Counted from the first letter of the stretch, positions 49,060-61,800 are shown. The stretch: 64,000 nucleotides of DNA from Ceratodon purpureus (GCA_014871385.1 CM026426.1:50021263-50085262), one strand, 5' to 3'. Program-made: numbers and translations. Notes: generated by a model not told the origin, from the sequence alone.

Positions 49060-50340
49060 AATGTGAGTGGGTTTTATGACTGTAATAGGGCATAAACCAA
49101 AATGTGAGTTATACTGTTTCCAGTCATTTTGAGTCAGTCGCTCCGGACAATCTGACTAGCGGTCACATCGGCCTGTTTTTGTTCTCGATACTGCGTTCCC
49201 ATGGGGTTTTGGGACCTCAAGTAGGGACCTGCTCTGGGACTTGGGAAAATATGACTATGTAGAATAATAGATAGTTGACTACGCATAGTCATCCAAATGG
49301 CATCTATGACTCTTTTGAACTAACATTATATGACTGTACGGAGTCACTAATACGAAGCGAGACTCTTGATTTCTATGACTAATTGCAGTGGTTTCTTAGT
49401 CATCAACTGGCGAGTTTTATTACTACGCATAGTAGTGAGATGGTGACTTAGCTCAGTCATATATTAAGTGGATAAAATGTGACCCTTTACAGTCATATAC
49501 TGTTGACTACTTGTAGTTATCGAAACAGTATCCATGACTGATGTGAATTACCAAAATATGACTGTACGGAGTCACTACTACAAACCGAGACTCTTCATTT
49601 GTATGACTAATCGCAGTGATTTCTTAGTCAACAGCTGAATAGTTTTATGACTACGCATAGTGGTAAGATGGTGACTTCGTTGAGTCATATATTGAGTGGA
49701 GAAAATATGATCCATTATAGTCACATAAATATAACTATCCATAGTCACTAAAACCGAAATAACTTCTAACTAATCTGACTAGGCGTAGTAAGGCATTCCT
49801 CAATATATGATCGGCTTTATCACTACACATAGTGCTGTGCCAGTGACTATTTCAAGTCATATTTTTCGAATGATATGACTATGTAGAGCCATAAGGTAGT
49901 GACTATACGTAGTCTTCGATGCTAAAATTAGGAAATAGACATGACTAATTGTAGTGAGGTGTCAGTGATGTGACTGAGGGTTATGTCACTACGCATAGTG
50001 ATGTGATTGTGACTGGATTGCGTCATACATGGACTTCAGATAATCGACTTTTCAGAGTCATGTGTATTTAACTATATATAGACACCCATATCTTCCGATG
50101 ACTACGTAGAGTCCTTTTATAGTTGTTTCTTTCACTGCCGTTAGTCAAATTCCAATTTTCATTCGGCGTTTCTATCACTAAAACATCACTGTGGGTAGTC
50201 ATATTTGAACGTACTCCAATGACTGGATTCTGTAATGCCGACTGCGCGAAGTCAACGATTAGAATTTTACATTAGAGTTATCATGCGATAGTAGTGACTA
50301 ATACAAGTCAACAGTGCGGTTGTAAGAATTATGCCAGGTC
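49060..50340. repeat. 5' subterminal repeat region, TGACT-N6-AGTCA sites
   Basis: Dozens of TGACT and AGTCA half-sites, many paired head to head as TGACTACGCATAGTCA or CACTACGCATAGTG. A larger unit is duplicated in tandem with a 228-bp period (anchors GTTGACTAC at 49,274 and 49,502). In En/Spm such subterminal motifs bind TnpA. This array is the likely binding platform of the minus-strand gene product. Confidence 0.85.
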
Positions 50341-50420
50341 ATGCAAATGATGGTCAAACATTTCACTGGAAGAGAATATTCTGAATCAAGCAAAATGCCT
50401 GCAACTGTACCTCTACCGAT

Positions 50421-50742
50421 CTAAACTGCTTGGGAGAAGGACAGATCAATGTCCATGAATTCACTGGGCCACAACACAAAATGCCCTACTGCTTGTCCTA
50501 CCAAGGTCACGGGAGGATCATCTAGATCTACGGGTGAAAACAAACGGTAGTTGTCATCTAGGCTTCTCATAACTTCTACGGAAATGGCACCTGAAAATAT
50601 TTCTTTCCCGCGTAGAGTAGCCCCAGCTACATTGTGCACCTTCCCGACTGCCACAACTTTATCCTCCTCGCCATCTTCTAGTCCCTTCAGTCTCACAGGG
50701 TCACCTGGCTTAAACTGCGAGTCTCCGATTTCCTGTACAATC
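50421..50742 (-). CDS. DUF8039-like C-terminal exon of the TnpA-type gene
   Basis: Acceptor TTTAATACAG at 50,743. The product contains FKPGDPVRLKGL, KVVAVGKVHNVAGATLRGKE, AISVEVMRSLDDNY and DLDDPPVTLVGQAVGHFVLW followed by PSEF. Domains of this pattern (A/V-G-x-V...V.V......TL..A.G.FVLWP) end many plant CACTA second proteins. The frame ends at TAG 50,423-50,421, immediately before the TGACT-motif-rich end region. Confidence 0.55.
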
Positions 50743-53700
50743 TGTATTAAAGGAACAGAAAAAGAATGATCAGTCATTGCTCCTTCATGCTCGTGGCTGC
50801 ATGTAGTCAAGTGTGATCACGAATTCCATATCCCAGACTACAAACAGTGACGAGGTAGGCATGCAGAATTCAGGGAGAAGTAGGGCACGGGGCTGCAAGA
50901 AATGAAGAAACCGGAGCTACCGTGGAATTTCAGAATTATGGTCAACTGAATAGCGTAATCTAGTTTGCAATTGGCATGGCACTTACCGGTGCAATCGAGT
51001 TCACTTTGGTCCACACAAACTAACCCTTTGGGGAATCCGGGTCAGTTTCGGGTTCTTGCACAAACTTGTCCCCAAAAAAAATAACACAAAACGTTAGTCA
51101 CGTATTTCAACATGCCAAAGACATTAGTCACGTATTCCATCTTCTTAGCTCGAATGTCCTACGAAGTTCAGCTGGAGGTAGGCTCAGGCAGGTTCACTTA
51201 CCAGATCTGCCACGTTTTTCTTCTTCTTCCCTTTCGCAGTGTGCTGACTATCAATGTCGCCTTCGTTGGTCTTGATATCGGCTACTTTTCTAGCCTTATC
51301 TTTGCTTCTTTGGGGAGTGACCTCTGCTTCTTTGGGTTCTCATTGTTTTTCTTTAGCTTTTCTACTTCTGTCATACGCATCTTCTTGTGAGCTCGAGTGT
51401 CCTCCTTCGGAAGCTTGGAAGTCCTCAACGTCCGACTTGAGTGCTTAGTGGAGGCACGTTCGGTTGACTCCGCCACGGTCACCACAGCACAGTCTGGACT
51501 GCCTCTTGGCGGACTGTTGGAAGCTAGGTCGGTGTGTAGGTCCTTCACATCGCCACATGTAGGACTGTCCTCAGCCTCCTCGAGATCTGCAGGATGCGAT
51601 CTGCACTCCCCTCCTTCCTGTAAACTCTGCTAAATTCAAGGGCAATAAGTCAATGATCGGAAGGGTTAGAGATCGCCTTTAAGAACGCTATTCAGAAATA
51701 TCGAATTTGTTCAATAATGGGGATCGTTCTCGACGACTTCAGTCACTTATTCAAACTTGTTGACTGTGAATAGTGATAGATTCAAATAAGACAACTACGA
51801 CGAGTCACAGTGCTACTGATTCCATTAGTACTATCAGTGACGCACCAGTGAAGTTTCAAGACAGCATTATGTAGCCAGGATTGGTCACGTGGTCACATAT
51901 CAAAGAGTAGTAATCGGCATACAACAGTAATGCTGAATGGTGCTAAAACTATTTCGCTACAATCGAAGAAATGCACGACCAAGAGCTGTACATCAGGTTT
52001 AGGAAAGAAACTGGTGACGATATTATTCAAACCTCGACTGTGAGATCATTTCCTTGACGTGATCTCTTTTTGAGTATGAGTCGGTGTCGCTTGTCTCTGA
52101 GCTGGAGCTGCTTCTTGCAGATGCGGCCTTCATGGGGGTGACAATGGGTATCTGCAGGTGCTCCATGATGCGCTCAATGTTCATCTCCATGGATCTCCGC
52201 CAATCACTGTCGTGCTCTGCTTATGCATTGGACACTCGGCTACTCGGGAAGGTATCCTTCACTAACACAAGTTTTCTAGGGGCATTCTTAACCCTAGCCA
52301 GCTCCGTTTCTATTTCGCCCTAGTTGGGCTTCTCCCCAGCTCAATTGCCTGCAGAGACACGATAGAATTTAAAGTCTGACATTGCACGATTATTGAGAAC
52401 TAAAAACCTGCCTCACGCTATCGCTGGAATGTACTCTATCAAGGTTATCACTACGGATTACATAGGTGCTAGCAAGACAAGGAGCGCGAACTACAGGAAT
52501 CGAGGAATGCTTACAAAGAAAAGACATGACAACTGAGTCTGAAGACTGACCAGGCTAGCTCGAACGTATTCTTCATTACGCCTTGCTGAAGACGGTCTCC
52601 TCACTTGTGCACGGTTCTGGGCCATCCTCTCTGATTCCTGCTGCTTTTTCTCCGAGTCAATGAGTTTGGAGAGCTTCACCCAATGGTCTACCCTGATGTG
52701 CTTCGGCCTGTCCCTCCCCTCAGTCATGCGCTTCTTCAGCTGGTATCTCTTCACCTTCAACTGGCCCTTCAAGATGCTGTGGAAAGCCTCCTCTGTCACA
52801 TAGCCAAGGCCACCATGGTATTCAAACGTGTTGTCCACCCGTACCTTGACAGCGAGCAGCATAGAAGTGCTAAAATTCTTGTAGTTGTCCTCGCTGAAGT
52901 CTATATCTTGTGCATGACCACGAAGACAAGTTAGCCACAATGGCCGATTCTGCCCTTGCGGATGTCCCCTCAGATCAACCTCCACAAGGTGTTTTCTAGG
53001 CCCTCCCGGATCTCGAAAAGGTACGTCGTAGGGCTGCTGTTGTTTCATGACGGTCCGTCTTCTGGACTTCTGATGCGAGTCATATGAAGGCTGGCCAAAG
53101 CTTTCAGTCATCCCTGATGGAGAATACGAAGAATTGCCGCCTGCCTCTTGCATTTCCATCGCCCGCCTCCACTGTAGTAGCTGGAGCTGCTTCTCCGCGA
53201 TCTCCAAGTCCAATGCATGAATCGGAGAAACACGAGGAACGTGGGCAGCCATGCCACGTGACGAAGGTGTGTTGCCTCCCTTGTGAAGAGGATCTTCAGG
53301 AAATTCCTTGCAGTAATCGAAGGGCTTTCCTGATAGTGTTTCCTTTGACATCTTCTGACGTCTGGGCAGTTTCGGTTCCGTTGTCTGCGTTGGGCGTTGG
53401 CGTCCAGAATTGCTTCTTATAGGGATTGCAGAACCTACGGGACCTCTCTTGCGTATCTCCCACACAGTAGGTTCCGTGGACTGTCCTCTACCCTGCAAGA
53501 TACAAAGAGGAGTTAGACATTCAGAATACGGTGCAAGTAGTTAATCTAATCCAGACAGATACAGTTGGTATGTGAGAGTTGAAGGGAGTTGCTGATTTCA
53601 AGGAAAAGACACTGATAATAAAAATAAAAGGTAGCTGAGGGAGAGGGAAAGAGGGACGGAATCAGACAGATCGAATCTGTGCGACGGAGTGGAAGGACAG

Positions 53701-55873
53701 GTCCGGATTGAAAGAGACTTGAAGGAAAAAAAAAAAAAAAACAATGAGAGGGAGGAAGAGAGAGAATGCGAGGGCGAGAGAATCAATAGAGAGAAGGTGC
53801 GAGGGAGAGGAAGAATGCGAGAGGGGGATGAATCAGACAGAGAGAATAAAAAGATAGGGGGAGAGAGAATGTGAGAGGGAATGAATCAGGGAGAGAGAAT
53901 GTTCGAGGGGGAGGAAGGAGAGTTCCTGATTGGACTTCGAAGAAAGAAAAACGGAAAAAAAAACAAAAAAAAAAAAAAGGGTAAGATGAGAGGGAGACTT
54001 GAAGGAGAGCTTCTTGGTCGAAGTCATGAAAATAACAAGGAGAAATAGAGATAACTTAAAGATAAAAAAATAAAAAAATTGAGAGGAAGGGAGAGAGAGT
54101 CAGACAGGGAGAACTAGGGAGAGATCCGAGGAAGACTTACTGATAGAAAGGGTGAGAAAGAAGTGAGAAAACAAATTTAAAAAATTAAAAAAAAACAGTA
54201 TGGGAGAGAAGAGAACTGAGATGGTGAGGGAGAGAGAATTGGACATAGTGAACTCGGGAGAGATTTGAAGGAAGGTTACGAACAGAAGGGATGGGGGGAC
54301 AAGAAACCAATGAGAGGGAGGGAGAGACAGAATGCGAGGGCGAGAGAGTCAATAGAGAGGAGGTGCGAGGGATGGGGAATCAAAAAAAAAATTAGAGAGG
54401 GAGAGAGAGAGAATGACATTGAAGGACAGAGAATCAGGCAGAATATCAGTGCGAGAGACTCAAGGGAGATTTCTAGATTGAAGGGATGATAATTTACTCA
54501 GGAGAAAAAAAACCCAGAGTGAAGGAGAGGGAGAGAGGGAAGGCAAGCAATCCAGATTTACAATTCTGTACTATATACACAGGGAGACTGAAATGCGCAA
54601 GCATGAGTGAAGAGAGTTGGGTATCCGACTAGCAATGCGACAAGTGCAAACAAGAGAAGCATTACATTACAATGCAAACTAATCAAGTGCACAAGCACAG
54701 ATCTGAAAATTGGCAAAACGACTAGTGATGAGGTGTTGCACAGAGATGACAAGGCTAAAGACTCACATTCGACAATATACAACACTACCCATCGAAGAAA
54801 GGAAACTGCTGACCCGAGCAGTACTTGGCATTACCTTGCGATGGCATAGGATCTCATAAAGAAAGTGCCAAGGTCGAAATGGTGCTACCGAGATAGCTAC
54901 AGCAGCACACTGTCTGGAAGCAAGTCCAACGCAGAGTTCGTACTTCATAGGAAGTTTGTGATTGCAAACCAGTTTGACATTGCAATTCAGATTAGATTGA
55001 GAAAACATCGTTGTGAGGGGACGTACCTGAGAATTCCCGGGGTTCGGTTGGATATTTCCAACTAGTACTGTGCAAGCGTCACCATCGCCATCGCCCTCTT
55101 TGTTGTCGCCATCGACTTCACTACCAGAAGAGGCGCTGCTCTCGTCCTTGCTCTGCCACGACGCGGAGCTGCTGCTCTCGGACTGTGGAGGTAGCTTCTT
55201 GGTCCTAGCAGAGCGCGTCGTCGTGTGCTCTGGTGGGAGGAGTTTCTTCAGCCTCTCGCTCCGCCTCCGCACAGCTTTGACACCCAGGCTCTTCGCATCC
55301 GCTCTTGATAATGCAGGTAGAGGAGACTATTAGAAAATGGAAACTCTACAAACCTGTGGCAGAGGCGGTCATACCAAGGAACCCGCAAACGGCACATTGG
55401 GTGCAGGCACAGTACAGAGTGAGGGGTTCAAGTTAGGGTTTAAGGCTTAAGTACCTTGAGGTACTCTGACACTTGTCTCGGGTGCTGGCGCCGGGGTCGG
55501 GCGTGGCCTTCAAGCTCCTGTGATTCCCTCCTCCTCCGGCGGCTTCACTTGCGACTGTTGAGGATTTTAGAGCCCCTACAAGCATATGAATTCCCAGCTC
55601 CGCTAGCTTAAGGGAATTCTGCTTGATTCTCTCTTGGCGCTGCCTCTCGTAATTAGGGACGTCCGCTTCCTCCCCCCCCCCCTCCCCCCCCCCCCCCCCC
55701 AATTTCATTCTCCGAAATCTCATCTTCAGAGCTCCCCATGCCGCCTGTGTCGGAGGAGGTGCTTGTATTTTCACCGCCTTTGGTCGATTGCTTTCGGGAT
55801 CGCAACTCCATCGCAGCGCAGAGGAGGTGCTTGGGCAGGAGCTGAGCAATTGGAGCATCTGGACGCTGACCAC
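50421..55873 (-). CDS. CACTA TnpA-type gene (Transposase_24-like and DUF8039-like)
   Basis: Exons inferred on minus: 55,873-55,433; about 55,330-55,027; 53,492-52,551; about 52,332-52,033; 51,626-51,202; 50,742-50,421. Exon 1 has NYERQRQERIKQNSLKLAEL, a conserved N-terminal helix; exon 2 has RRRSERLKKLLPPE and Ser/Glu stretches. Exons 2 and 3 join in phase 0 (CAG/GTACGT; TTGCAG). Later exons carry basic regions (RKGRRRKTWQIW) and end in a DUF8039-like domain. In En/Spm the TnpA-class protein binds subterminal repeats and assists transposition. TAG 52,322-52,320, TAA 52,223-52,221 and TAG 51,284-51,282 interrupt exons 4 and 5, yet coherent sequence continues to good donors. The gene runs toward the left end of the element. 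Confidence 0.6.
52551..53492 (-). CDS. Transposase_24-like exon of the TnpA-type gene
   Basis: 314 codons, phase 0 on both sides (TTGCAG acceptor; CTG/GTCAGT donor). After a Pro/Ser/Arg-rich start it shows HALDLEIAEKQLQLLQWRRA (helix), then GPRKHLVEVDLRG, YKNFSTSMLLAVKVRVDNTF, ILKGQLKVKRYQLKKRM and DHWVKLSKLIDSEKKQQESE followed by NRAQVRRPSSARR. The last part, W..L..L..S...Q..S....NR, is the plant Transposase_24 (TNP1-type) signature. The exon is intact and is the best coding evidence in the gene. Confidence 0.65.
53630..54540. repeat. Purine tract (GAGAGA, GGGAGA) in a TnpA-gene intron
   Basis: About 900 bp nearly pure A/G on plus, with recurring GAGAGAGAATG and GAATCAGACAGAG phrases and several A-runs. 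Frames in it (Arg/Glu/Gly-rich, or Ser/Leu/Phe on minus) are compositional. On the coding strand of the TnpA gene the tract is pyrimidine, and could act as a long polypyrimidine stretch upstream of the exon at 53,492. Confidence 0.8.
55672..55700. repeat. Poly-C run in exon 1 of the TnpA-type gene
   Basis: Eleven C, one T, then 17 C; on minus it encodes a Gly run (LGGGGGEGGGEE). Slippage here would shift the frame, so the exact length matters and may be unreliable. Confidence 0.75.
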
Positions 55874-56034
55874 CTCTGCAAACTAGTATGTCCTGCCGTC
55901 ACTCTCATGTCAATTAGTTCTCCACTTCAATTCGCCGTTGTGTCCCCAGTCCGTTTCGACGCCGCCAAAATCAGGTATGCATTCAATTCACGGATTCGTC
56001 ATGAGCGTCGAAAGTCAGTACTCAACATAAGAAC

Positions 56035-56205
56035 GGTTGTATCACTATACATAGTACTGCGCTGGTGACTACTTGAAGTCATATATTCCGAATACTATGA
56101 TTACGTGGCGCCATATGGTTGTGACTATACGTAGTCGTCGATGCCGAAAATCAGGAAATGAACATGACTACATTTAGTAAGGTGTCAGTGACGTGAGCAG
56201 TGCGA
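56035..56205. repeat. Internal copy of the CACTA 5' subterminal sequence
   Basis: Collinear over about 170 bp with 49,812-49,980 (ATCACTAYACATAGT, GTGACTAT..AAGTCATAT, GACTATACGTAGTC, GGTGTCAGTGA all shared in order). It lies about 160 bp upstream of the TnpA-gene start and faces the transposase gene, so it could be a regulatory copy of the end array, or a scar of a nested CACTA. Confidence 0.8.
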
Positions 56206-56418
56206 GCAGTGCCTGCGACAGTCAGCACACCACTACTAAATTCATCTCGAGATTGTACTCATGTATTTGGCGATCTCGGGATTGATACTGGAAACCACTG
56301 CTGTCTGCTACAGGTATTTGTGAGAGCGTCCTATACGTGGACCGATCCCAAGAACGATAAACATTTACGGAAACTTTGGATATCTGTAAGTGAAAACAGA
56401 GAAACCTGTTGACTTTAA

Positions 56419-56656
56419 GGAATTCGTGACTTAGCATGAATCGTTCAAGGTTCTGACAATTAGGAAGCATTATGTACATGTTAGAAAAGACGCACTGACT
56501 TGGCAACCCTTGCATCGCTTGGGAGAGTGGTCCGTCTTATCAAACACTGATATGTTTCCTGATGAATTCTTACATGTTGTGAAAAATGCATTACAGGATA
56601 CCGGTGTCCAATTTCATCACATCGAAGACTGCTGCGAACTCGTCAATTCTCCCACA
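56419..56656 (+). CDS. Unassigned exon-like frame inside the CACTA element
   Basis: Reads FKEFVT, TAG (56,432-56,434), then HESFKVLTIRKHYVHVRKDA, LTWQPLHRLGEWSVLSN, DEFLHVVKNALQDTG and HHIEDCCELVNSP before an ACA/GTAAGC donor. Composition is clearly protein-like, and Gln would fit at the TAG. A preceding frame (YTWTDPKNDKHLRKLWIS, to about 56,390) may be its upstream exon. I know no family. Its place between the two standard CACTA genes makes it possible cargo or a 5' exon of the transposase gene. Confidence 0.35.
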
Positions 56657-57255
56657 GTAAGCAACATCAAGTAACTAGCATTGATTTACTATTTAGATGT
56701 CCTAAGCTGTGTCGTCAACGTGCTTATTGACTCATGTCTTCTCACTGGATCACAACATTGTAGAATTAAGAGCACTTGATTTATAACTGGTACATGAGTC
56801 AATAATCGATATTGTCGTTAGTAGTTCAGAAAATATTGTTAATTTACTCCATAATCATCTATATTTCCTAGTATTTAGTCATTGATATATTCATGTGACT
56901 AAGAGGGGATAGTTCACCTCCAAATGAAAACGGTCCGAGAAACTTAGAGGGCATAGTCCAGCTGCAACTCAAAATGGTCGGAGAAACTAACAAAGCATAG
57001 TTCAGCTGCAACTCAGAGGTGGCTCACTATTCATGTTATCCCATGTGTTGCACCGAAATTTTGTCGGGCCTTTCTCCTCTCTCTGTAATTCTATGTTTAC
57101 AAACGATAGAATAAAATGAGATAGGAACGGAGGGACTATAACATTGACTGAATATGTAGACAATACCGAAAAAAAGAAAAAGTCGGATGCGTTGTTGCAT
57201 TCATGCTGATTTGATGACTTCTTCAGGTGCCTTGTCCCTCACTCGTGGAGACGGG

Positions 57256-57831
57256 TCAAGTTGCGTCGGCCGACTCTCGCACTAGCATGTCCACTGCCCT
57301 AGCAACGTCAATGAGCTCTGATAGGCTGGCTGCCCCGGAGACTGCTGGGCTTGAGTCCTGGCTGCTGGCTTCATCATCCGCGGAATTGTAGGAGACGGAC
57401 CACGGGCGAGACTCAACGCTGTTGGTGGAATCCTCTTTAGCTGTGTCGCTTTCAACCAGGATGGGATGTGCTGGAGTCGTCCCCCAAAGGATGTATGTAT
57501 CAACGTGCCGCCGATAATACTCTACGAAATGCAGTCCTGAAGCCTCGCCCAGTGAGAGAACTTCCTGGTAGCAGACATCAATCCAACAGTTGCCATTAGA
57601 AAACGAGACATACATCGCAAGCGCTGGAACATCCGGGAGAACAAGCTAGTGAACTTCTTTCCTCAGATGGACATCAGACAGCCAGCCAAACAGGGATGCC
57701 TTGTCCATATGTAATCCTTCTCTACAATACCCTGCTTTGATCAAGGAAGTGAGATTCAACAGCAGAAGACAAACAACGTCCAAGAAATTGAAGTAGAGAA
57801 CTGAGGCAGGACTCACTGGTGGAGTGTTCAA
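57256..57831 (-). CDS. Unassigned minus-strand frame inside the CACTA element
   Basis: One frame of 576 bp with a single TAG (57,648-57,646). It has GYCREGLHMDKASLFGWL, DVHLRKEVH, then LVLPDVPALAMYVSFSNGN, SGLHFVEYYRRHVDTYILWG and a Ser/Asp/Glu-rich tail. The aromatic-rich middle is convincing as protein; the hydrophobic first residues are probably intron. Function unknown. It may be an upstream exon of the TnpA-type gene or a third gene. Confidence 0.35.
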
Positions 57832-58599
57832 GAGACAGCTGCTCTTGTACCATCTCCTGCATGAAAACTCGGAGGTATCTTATCTTACAATGTAGAACTA
57901 CTGCCTGTTGAAAAACCTAGTGCTAGGGATCCTGGATTTCACAAAGTGCTGCATATCTTATACTCACGAAGTAGATTTCAAAGGCATGCTGTGGAAGTGA
58001 TTGTATAAGGAGTGCAATCAAAAATTGACGTGCTTTGTATCATGTGAAGCATCCTGCTAGTATCTTGAGAAGGTAATAACAGGGGCTGCGATCATAGAGA
58101 CCTATGAGAGGTACTGAATCTGCCCATGGTAGTTGACATTGCTGTGTACAGCCCTTAGATTTCAGATACTGATGCTTGCACGTGTGTGAAGTTGACACCC
58201 TAAACCTCAAAGACCCTAATGTCACAACATGGGCAGGTACTTCGCTAATCTACTTATATTACTTATTTTTCCCGATATTCAGACCTAAGGCAATGTTTGT
58301 TGAGACGTTGAGGTCCTGTAAAATACTCTGGACTTAACCTGCTGTTGTTTACAACCTTATTTTCCAGTGATTGCATTTGCTAAATCGACTCCATTTCAGA
58401 GCACGCGATGTTGTCATGCTCAATTTACATCGACAGCAATAAAGGCCTTCGCTAGTTGTTCACCACAACGAATCAACCAAAAAGGAGCACAGAAAGGTAC
58501 GTGGGAAAGTTATCTTGCATGTATATGAATATCTACCTCTACGGCTCTTAGAAACGCAGAAATGGAACATTAGTAAGCGGCTCAATTTTTAGGATGGGA

Positions 58600-58815
58600 A
58601 TCATGAGTATTTGAGTCACAGTTCTGGTTCGTGTAACGTCAAGTAGTCACAAAACGGGATAACATAGCAATTTTCAACAGACACTTGTTTGTTTACCGTG
58701 ACTGAGTGCAGTCATAGAGCTTTAAGACAATTAGTCACAGAAATCCATTACATAGCAATATTCAATAGCTAGTTGTTTGTTTGATGTGACTGAGTGCAGT
58801 CATAGAGCTTGAAGA
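58600..58815. repeat. Motif pair before the transposase gene
   Basis: Two tandem copies of about 95 bp: TAGTCACA, CATAGCAATTTTCAA, then GTTTGTTTACCGTGACTGAG and TGCAGTCATAGAGCTT (second copy GTTTGATGTGACTGAGTG). They carry the element's TGACT/AGTCA half-sites 75-290 bp before the putative ATG at 58,890. Confidence 0.75.
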
Positions 58816-58889
58816 GGTCCATACTGACCCTAGTGCCACGAAGCTGAGAGCATGGATTCTCGATTTCGCAGGACTTGACCTCGGTGGCG

Positions 58890-61800
58890 ATGGAGGCAGG
58901 CGAGCTCAACCTCTAGGATTTGGAAGAGCGAGAAGCAGATAGGCTGGGGCTAACAAGTTACCCTTGTCCATGCAGAAATTGTATGGGAGGTCGCTGCATC
59001 AATAGGGCCACCATTCGGAAGCATCTCAGGACGTTTGGAAGAGACCCTCAATTCACTAAGCCTATTATGGTATGCTTTAAACTGCGTGACGTAATCAGCC
59101 CTGAATTTCATGTCTACTGTGGAAATACTTCCAGTGAATAACTTCCTGCGTTTGTTTTGCTCAGGCTGGTCTTGTAGATGCAGGAAATGGCTTTGTTGAA
59201 GAAGAAGTCACGGAACATCCCCGCGAGGAAAATCCCCCCAAGCTAGACAACAACAATGGGGGCATGGATGCCATAAGGATGATCATGGAGTGCCTGTCTA
59301 GGTATGATGACCTCGAGGACGATAACCCCCCACACTGTGATCCAGCATATGGCAACAAAGAAGACAACAAAATCCCATGGCCGGAAGGGGACCACACAGG
59401 GGATGTAATGGATGAGTTACTGGAGCATGCCAGAACTCCTCTTTATGCAGGTGCTGCAACATCTTGGTTGGTCTCTACCCTTCTGCTACTCAACTGTTTT
59501 GCAGTCTTTGGGGTTTCGAATGCGTTTGTTACCGAATTACTGCAACTACTGCGGATCCTTCTTCCAAGCGACAATCACCTACCCACTTCTCACTATGAAG
59601 CCCAGAAGTATGTGGGGAAGCTAGGACTCTCTTACAATATCATACATGCATGCCGCAATGGATGCTGCCTGTTCAGGAAGGAGCTGCAGGATGCGGAGAG
59701 CTGTCCAAAGTGCAATGCCCCGAGGTACAAGTCGCAGTCCAGCCGAATCCCATCCAAAATTCTACGCCATTTTCCATTAATTCTCCGTCTCAAGCGCATG
59801 TACCGATGTAAGAAGGTGGCAGAACTTGACAAGTGGCACGCCAATCGGGCGAAGGAGGGAAGCAATGTGGATTGCGTCCCCGATTCAAAGGCCTGGAAGC
59901 ACATAGAGTCACTGGATGCCGACTTCACAGCGGAGCCCAGGAACATCCGCGTGGGGATGGCTTTGGACGGAGTGAACTGATTTGGAAACCAGTCGCTCAA
60001 TCACTCGATAATTTGCCTGCATGGCTAGTGACAAAGTCCTTTTTTATTATGCTGTCTTTGCTGATCCCAAGGAAAGAGAGTGTGACATCAGAGAATATTG
60101 ACGTGTACCTTGCTCCGCTAATCGAAAAGCTCTTGGAACTCTGGGAAGGGGTCCCTGCAATAGATGTGTCTTTGGAGCCTCCTGGACAGCATTTTAAATT
60201 GCGCTCTCTACTTCTCTGGTGCATTCATGACTTCCCTACGTACGGACTAACGTCTGGGCAAGTCACTAAAGGGTATAGAGCGTGTACGGAGTGTGGGCCA
60301 GAAGTCTCTACGCGGCGGTCCCGGGCATTAGGGAAGAATGTATATTTAGGTCACCGTCGATACCTCAGCAGGTTGCATCCTTATCGTAGGCAGAGGCAGG
60401 CGTTTGATGGTCAACAGGAGTACCGGCCGCCCCCCCAAACTCTCACAGGATCAAACATCAAAGGCTTTGCACATGAGAGAATGTCCTTCCTCCAAGCGTG
60501 ACAGGGAAGAAGAGTTGCTGGAGAGGCCGACCCCATTCACCGTACCGGAGTGAAGCGGCTCTCAGCTCTGTATACGCTTCCATATAGGCAGGTACTAGCT
60601 AAATGCAGTCTCCCGTTCCATTAACCACTACTCTGAAATATATGACTGACTGTAGTAACTGCATGTCTAGAAGGATGACTGTGAAGAGTGCAGATTCAGG
60701 TTCTAGTACGTACCGCAAGGAACGCTGACTCTCATGTGGAACCAATTCTGAAGATAATGTTGACTGTGAACAGTGAAATTTGTAGTGCAAGTAACGTTTT
60801 TGGGAAAACTTGACTGATTCTAGTAAGCTGTAGATGATCAGCCCGACTGTGAAGAGTGCTAATTCTTATCTCCATCACTAAATGTAGGTAGAGAAGTCGA
60901 AACGTTCCTATATCTTCTAAAATGCAACAGTAGATTCCATGCTACTGACTGTGAGCAGAACTGATGCTGGAATGCTATGTTGGAATTATTGGCAGAACCT
61001 CCTCATTAGACATGTTTTGGATCCAACGCACTGCGAAAAAAACATATGCGAGAACATAATGAAAACGATTTGGGGAGACCGCGACACTTTGAAAGCCAGG
61101 CTCGACTTGGAGGAGGCCAATATTCGTGTACATGTGCACTCGCTTCCTAGAAGGAAACCTGGATCTGTTGTACTCCCAGCAGCTCCGTATGTACTACCCA
61201 AGGAGGAGAAGGGGACATTTCTGGACATTATCCGGAATTTGAAGACTCCTACAAACTATGCTGGACAACTTGCGAAGTGCATTGCGTCGGATGGGGACTT
61301 AAAGGGACTACAATCTCATGACTACCATGTCATGATGCAGCAGTTGTTCCCTCTGTGCCTGCGCACGCTATTGGACAGGGACACGCGGGTGGCAATATTG
61401 CGGCTCAGTCGGGTGTTTGTGCGACTGTACGCAAAGTCTGTGGATCCATCGTCCATGCAGCAGTTAGTGGTATACACAGCTGAGACACTGTGCACGCTCG
61501 AGAAGGTTTTCCCACCCTCATTTTTCAATATAATGTCGCACCTCCCCATCCACCTTGTGCAGCAGTTGGATATATGCGGTCGTGTACACACCCGATGGAT
61601 GTATCCTATTGAGCGATACTTGAAGAGATTGAAGGGCTACGTTAGGCAACGAGCGCAGCCTGAAGGATCCATGGCACGGGGGTACATAATAGAGGAAACT
61701 CTTGGATTCTGCACGGAGTACATGCAAGACTGTGAGCTAACGCGTAGGATGATCTGGGACGACCAGGAGGAAGTTGCGGCAAAGAGTGAGTCCGTGGAGG

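Noticed and set aside
53598-54489. Glu/Arg/Gly frames on plus and Ser/Leu/Phe frames on minus
   Set aside because: Products of the homopurine tract; no motif or start context.
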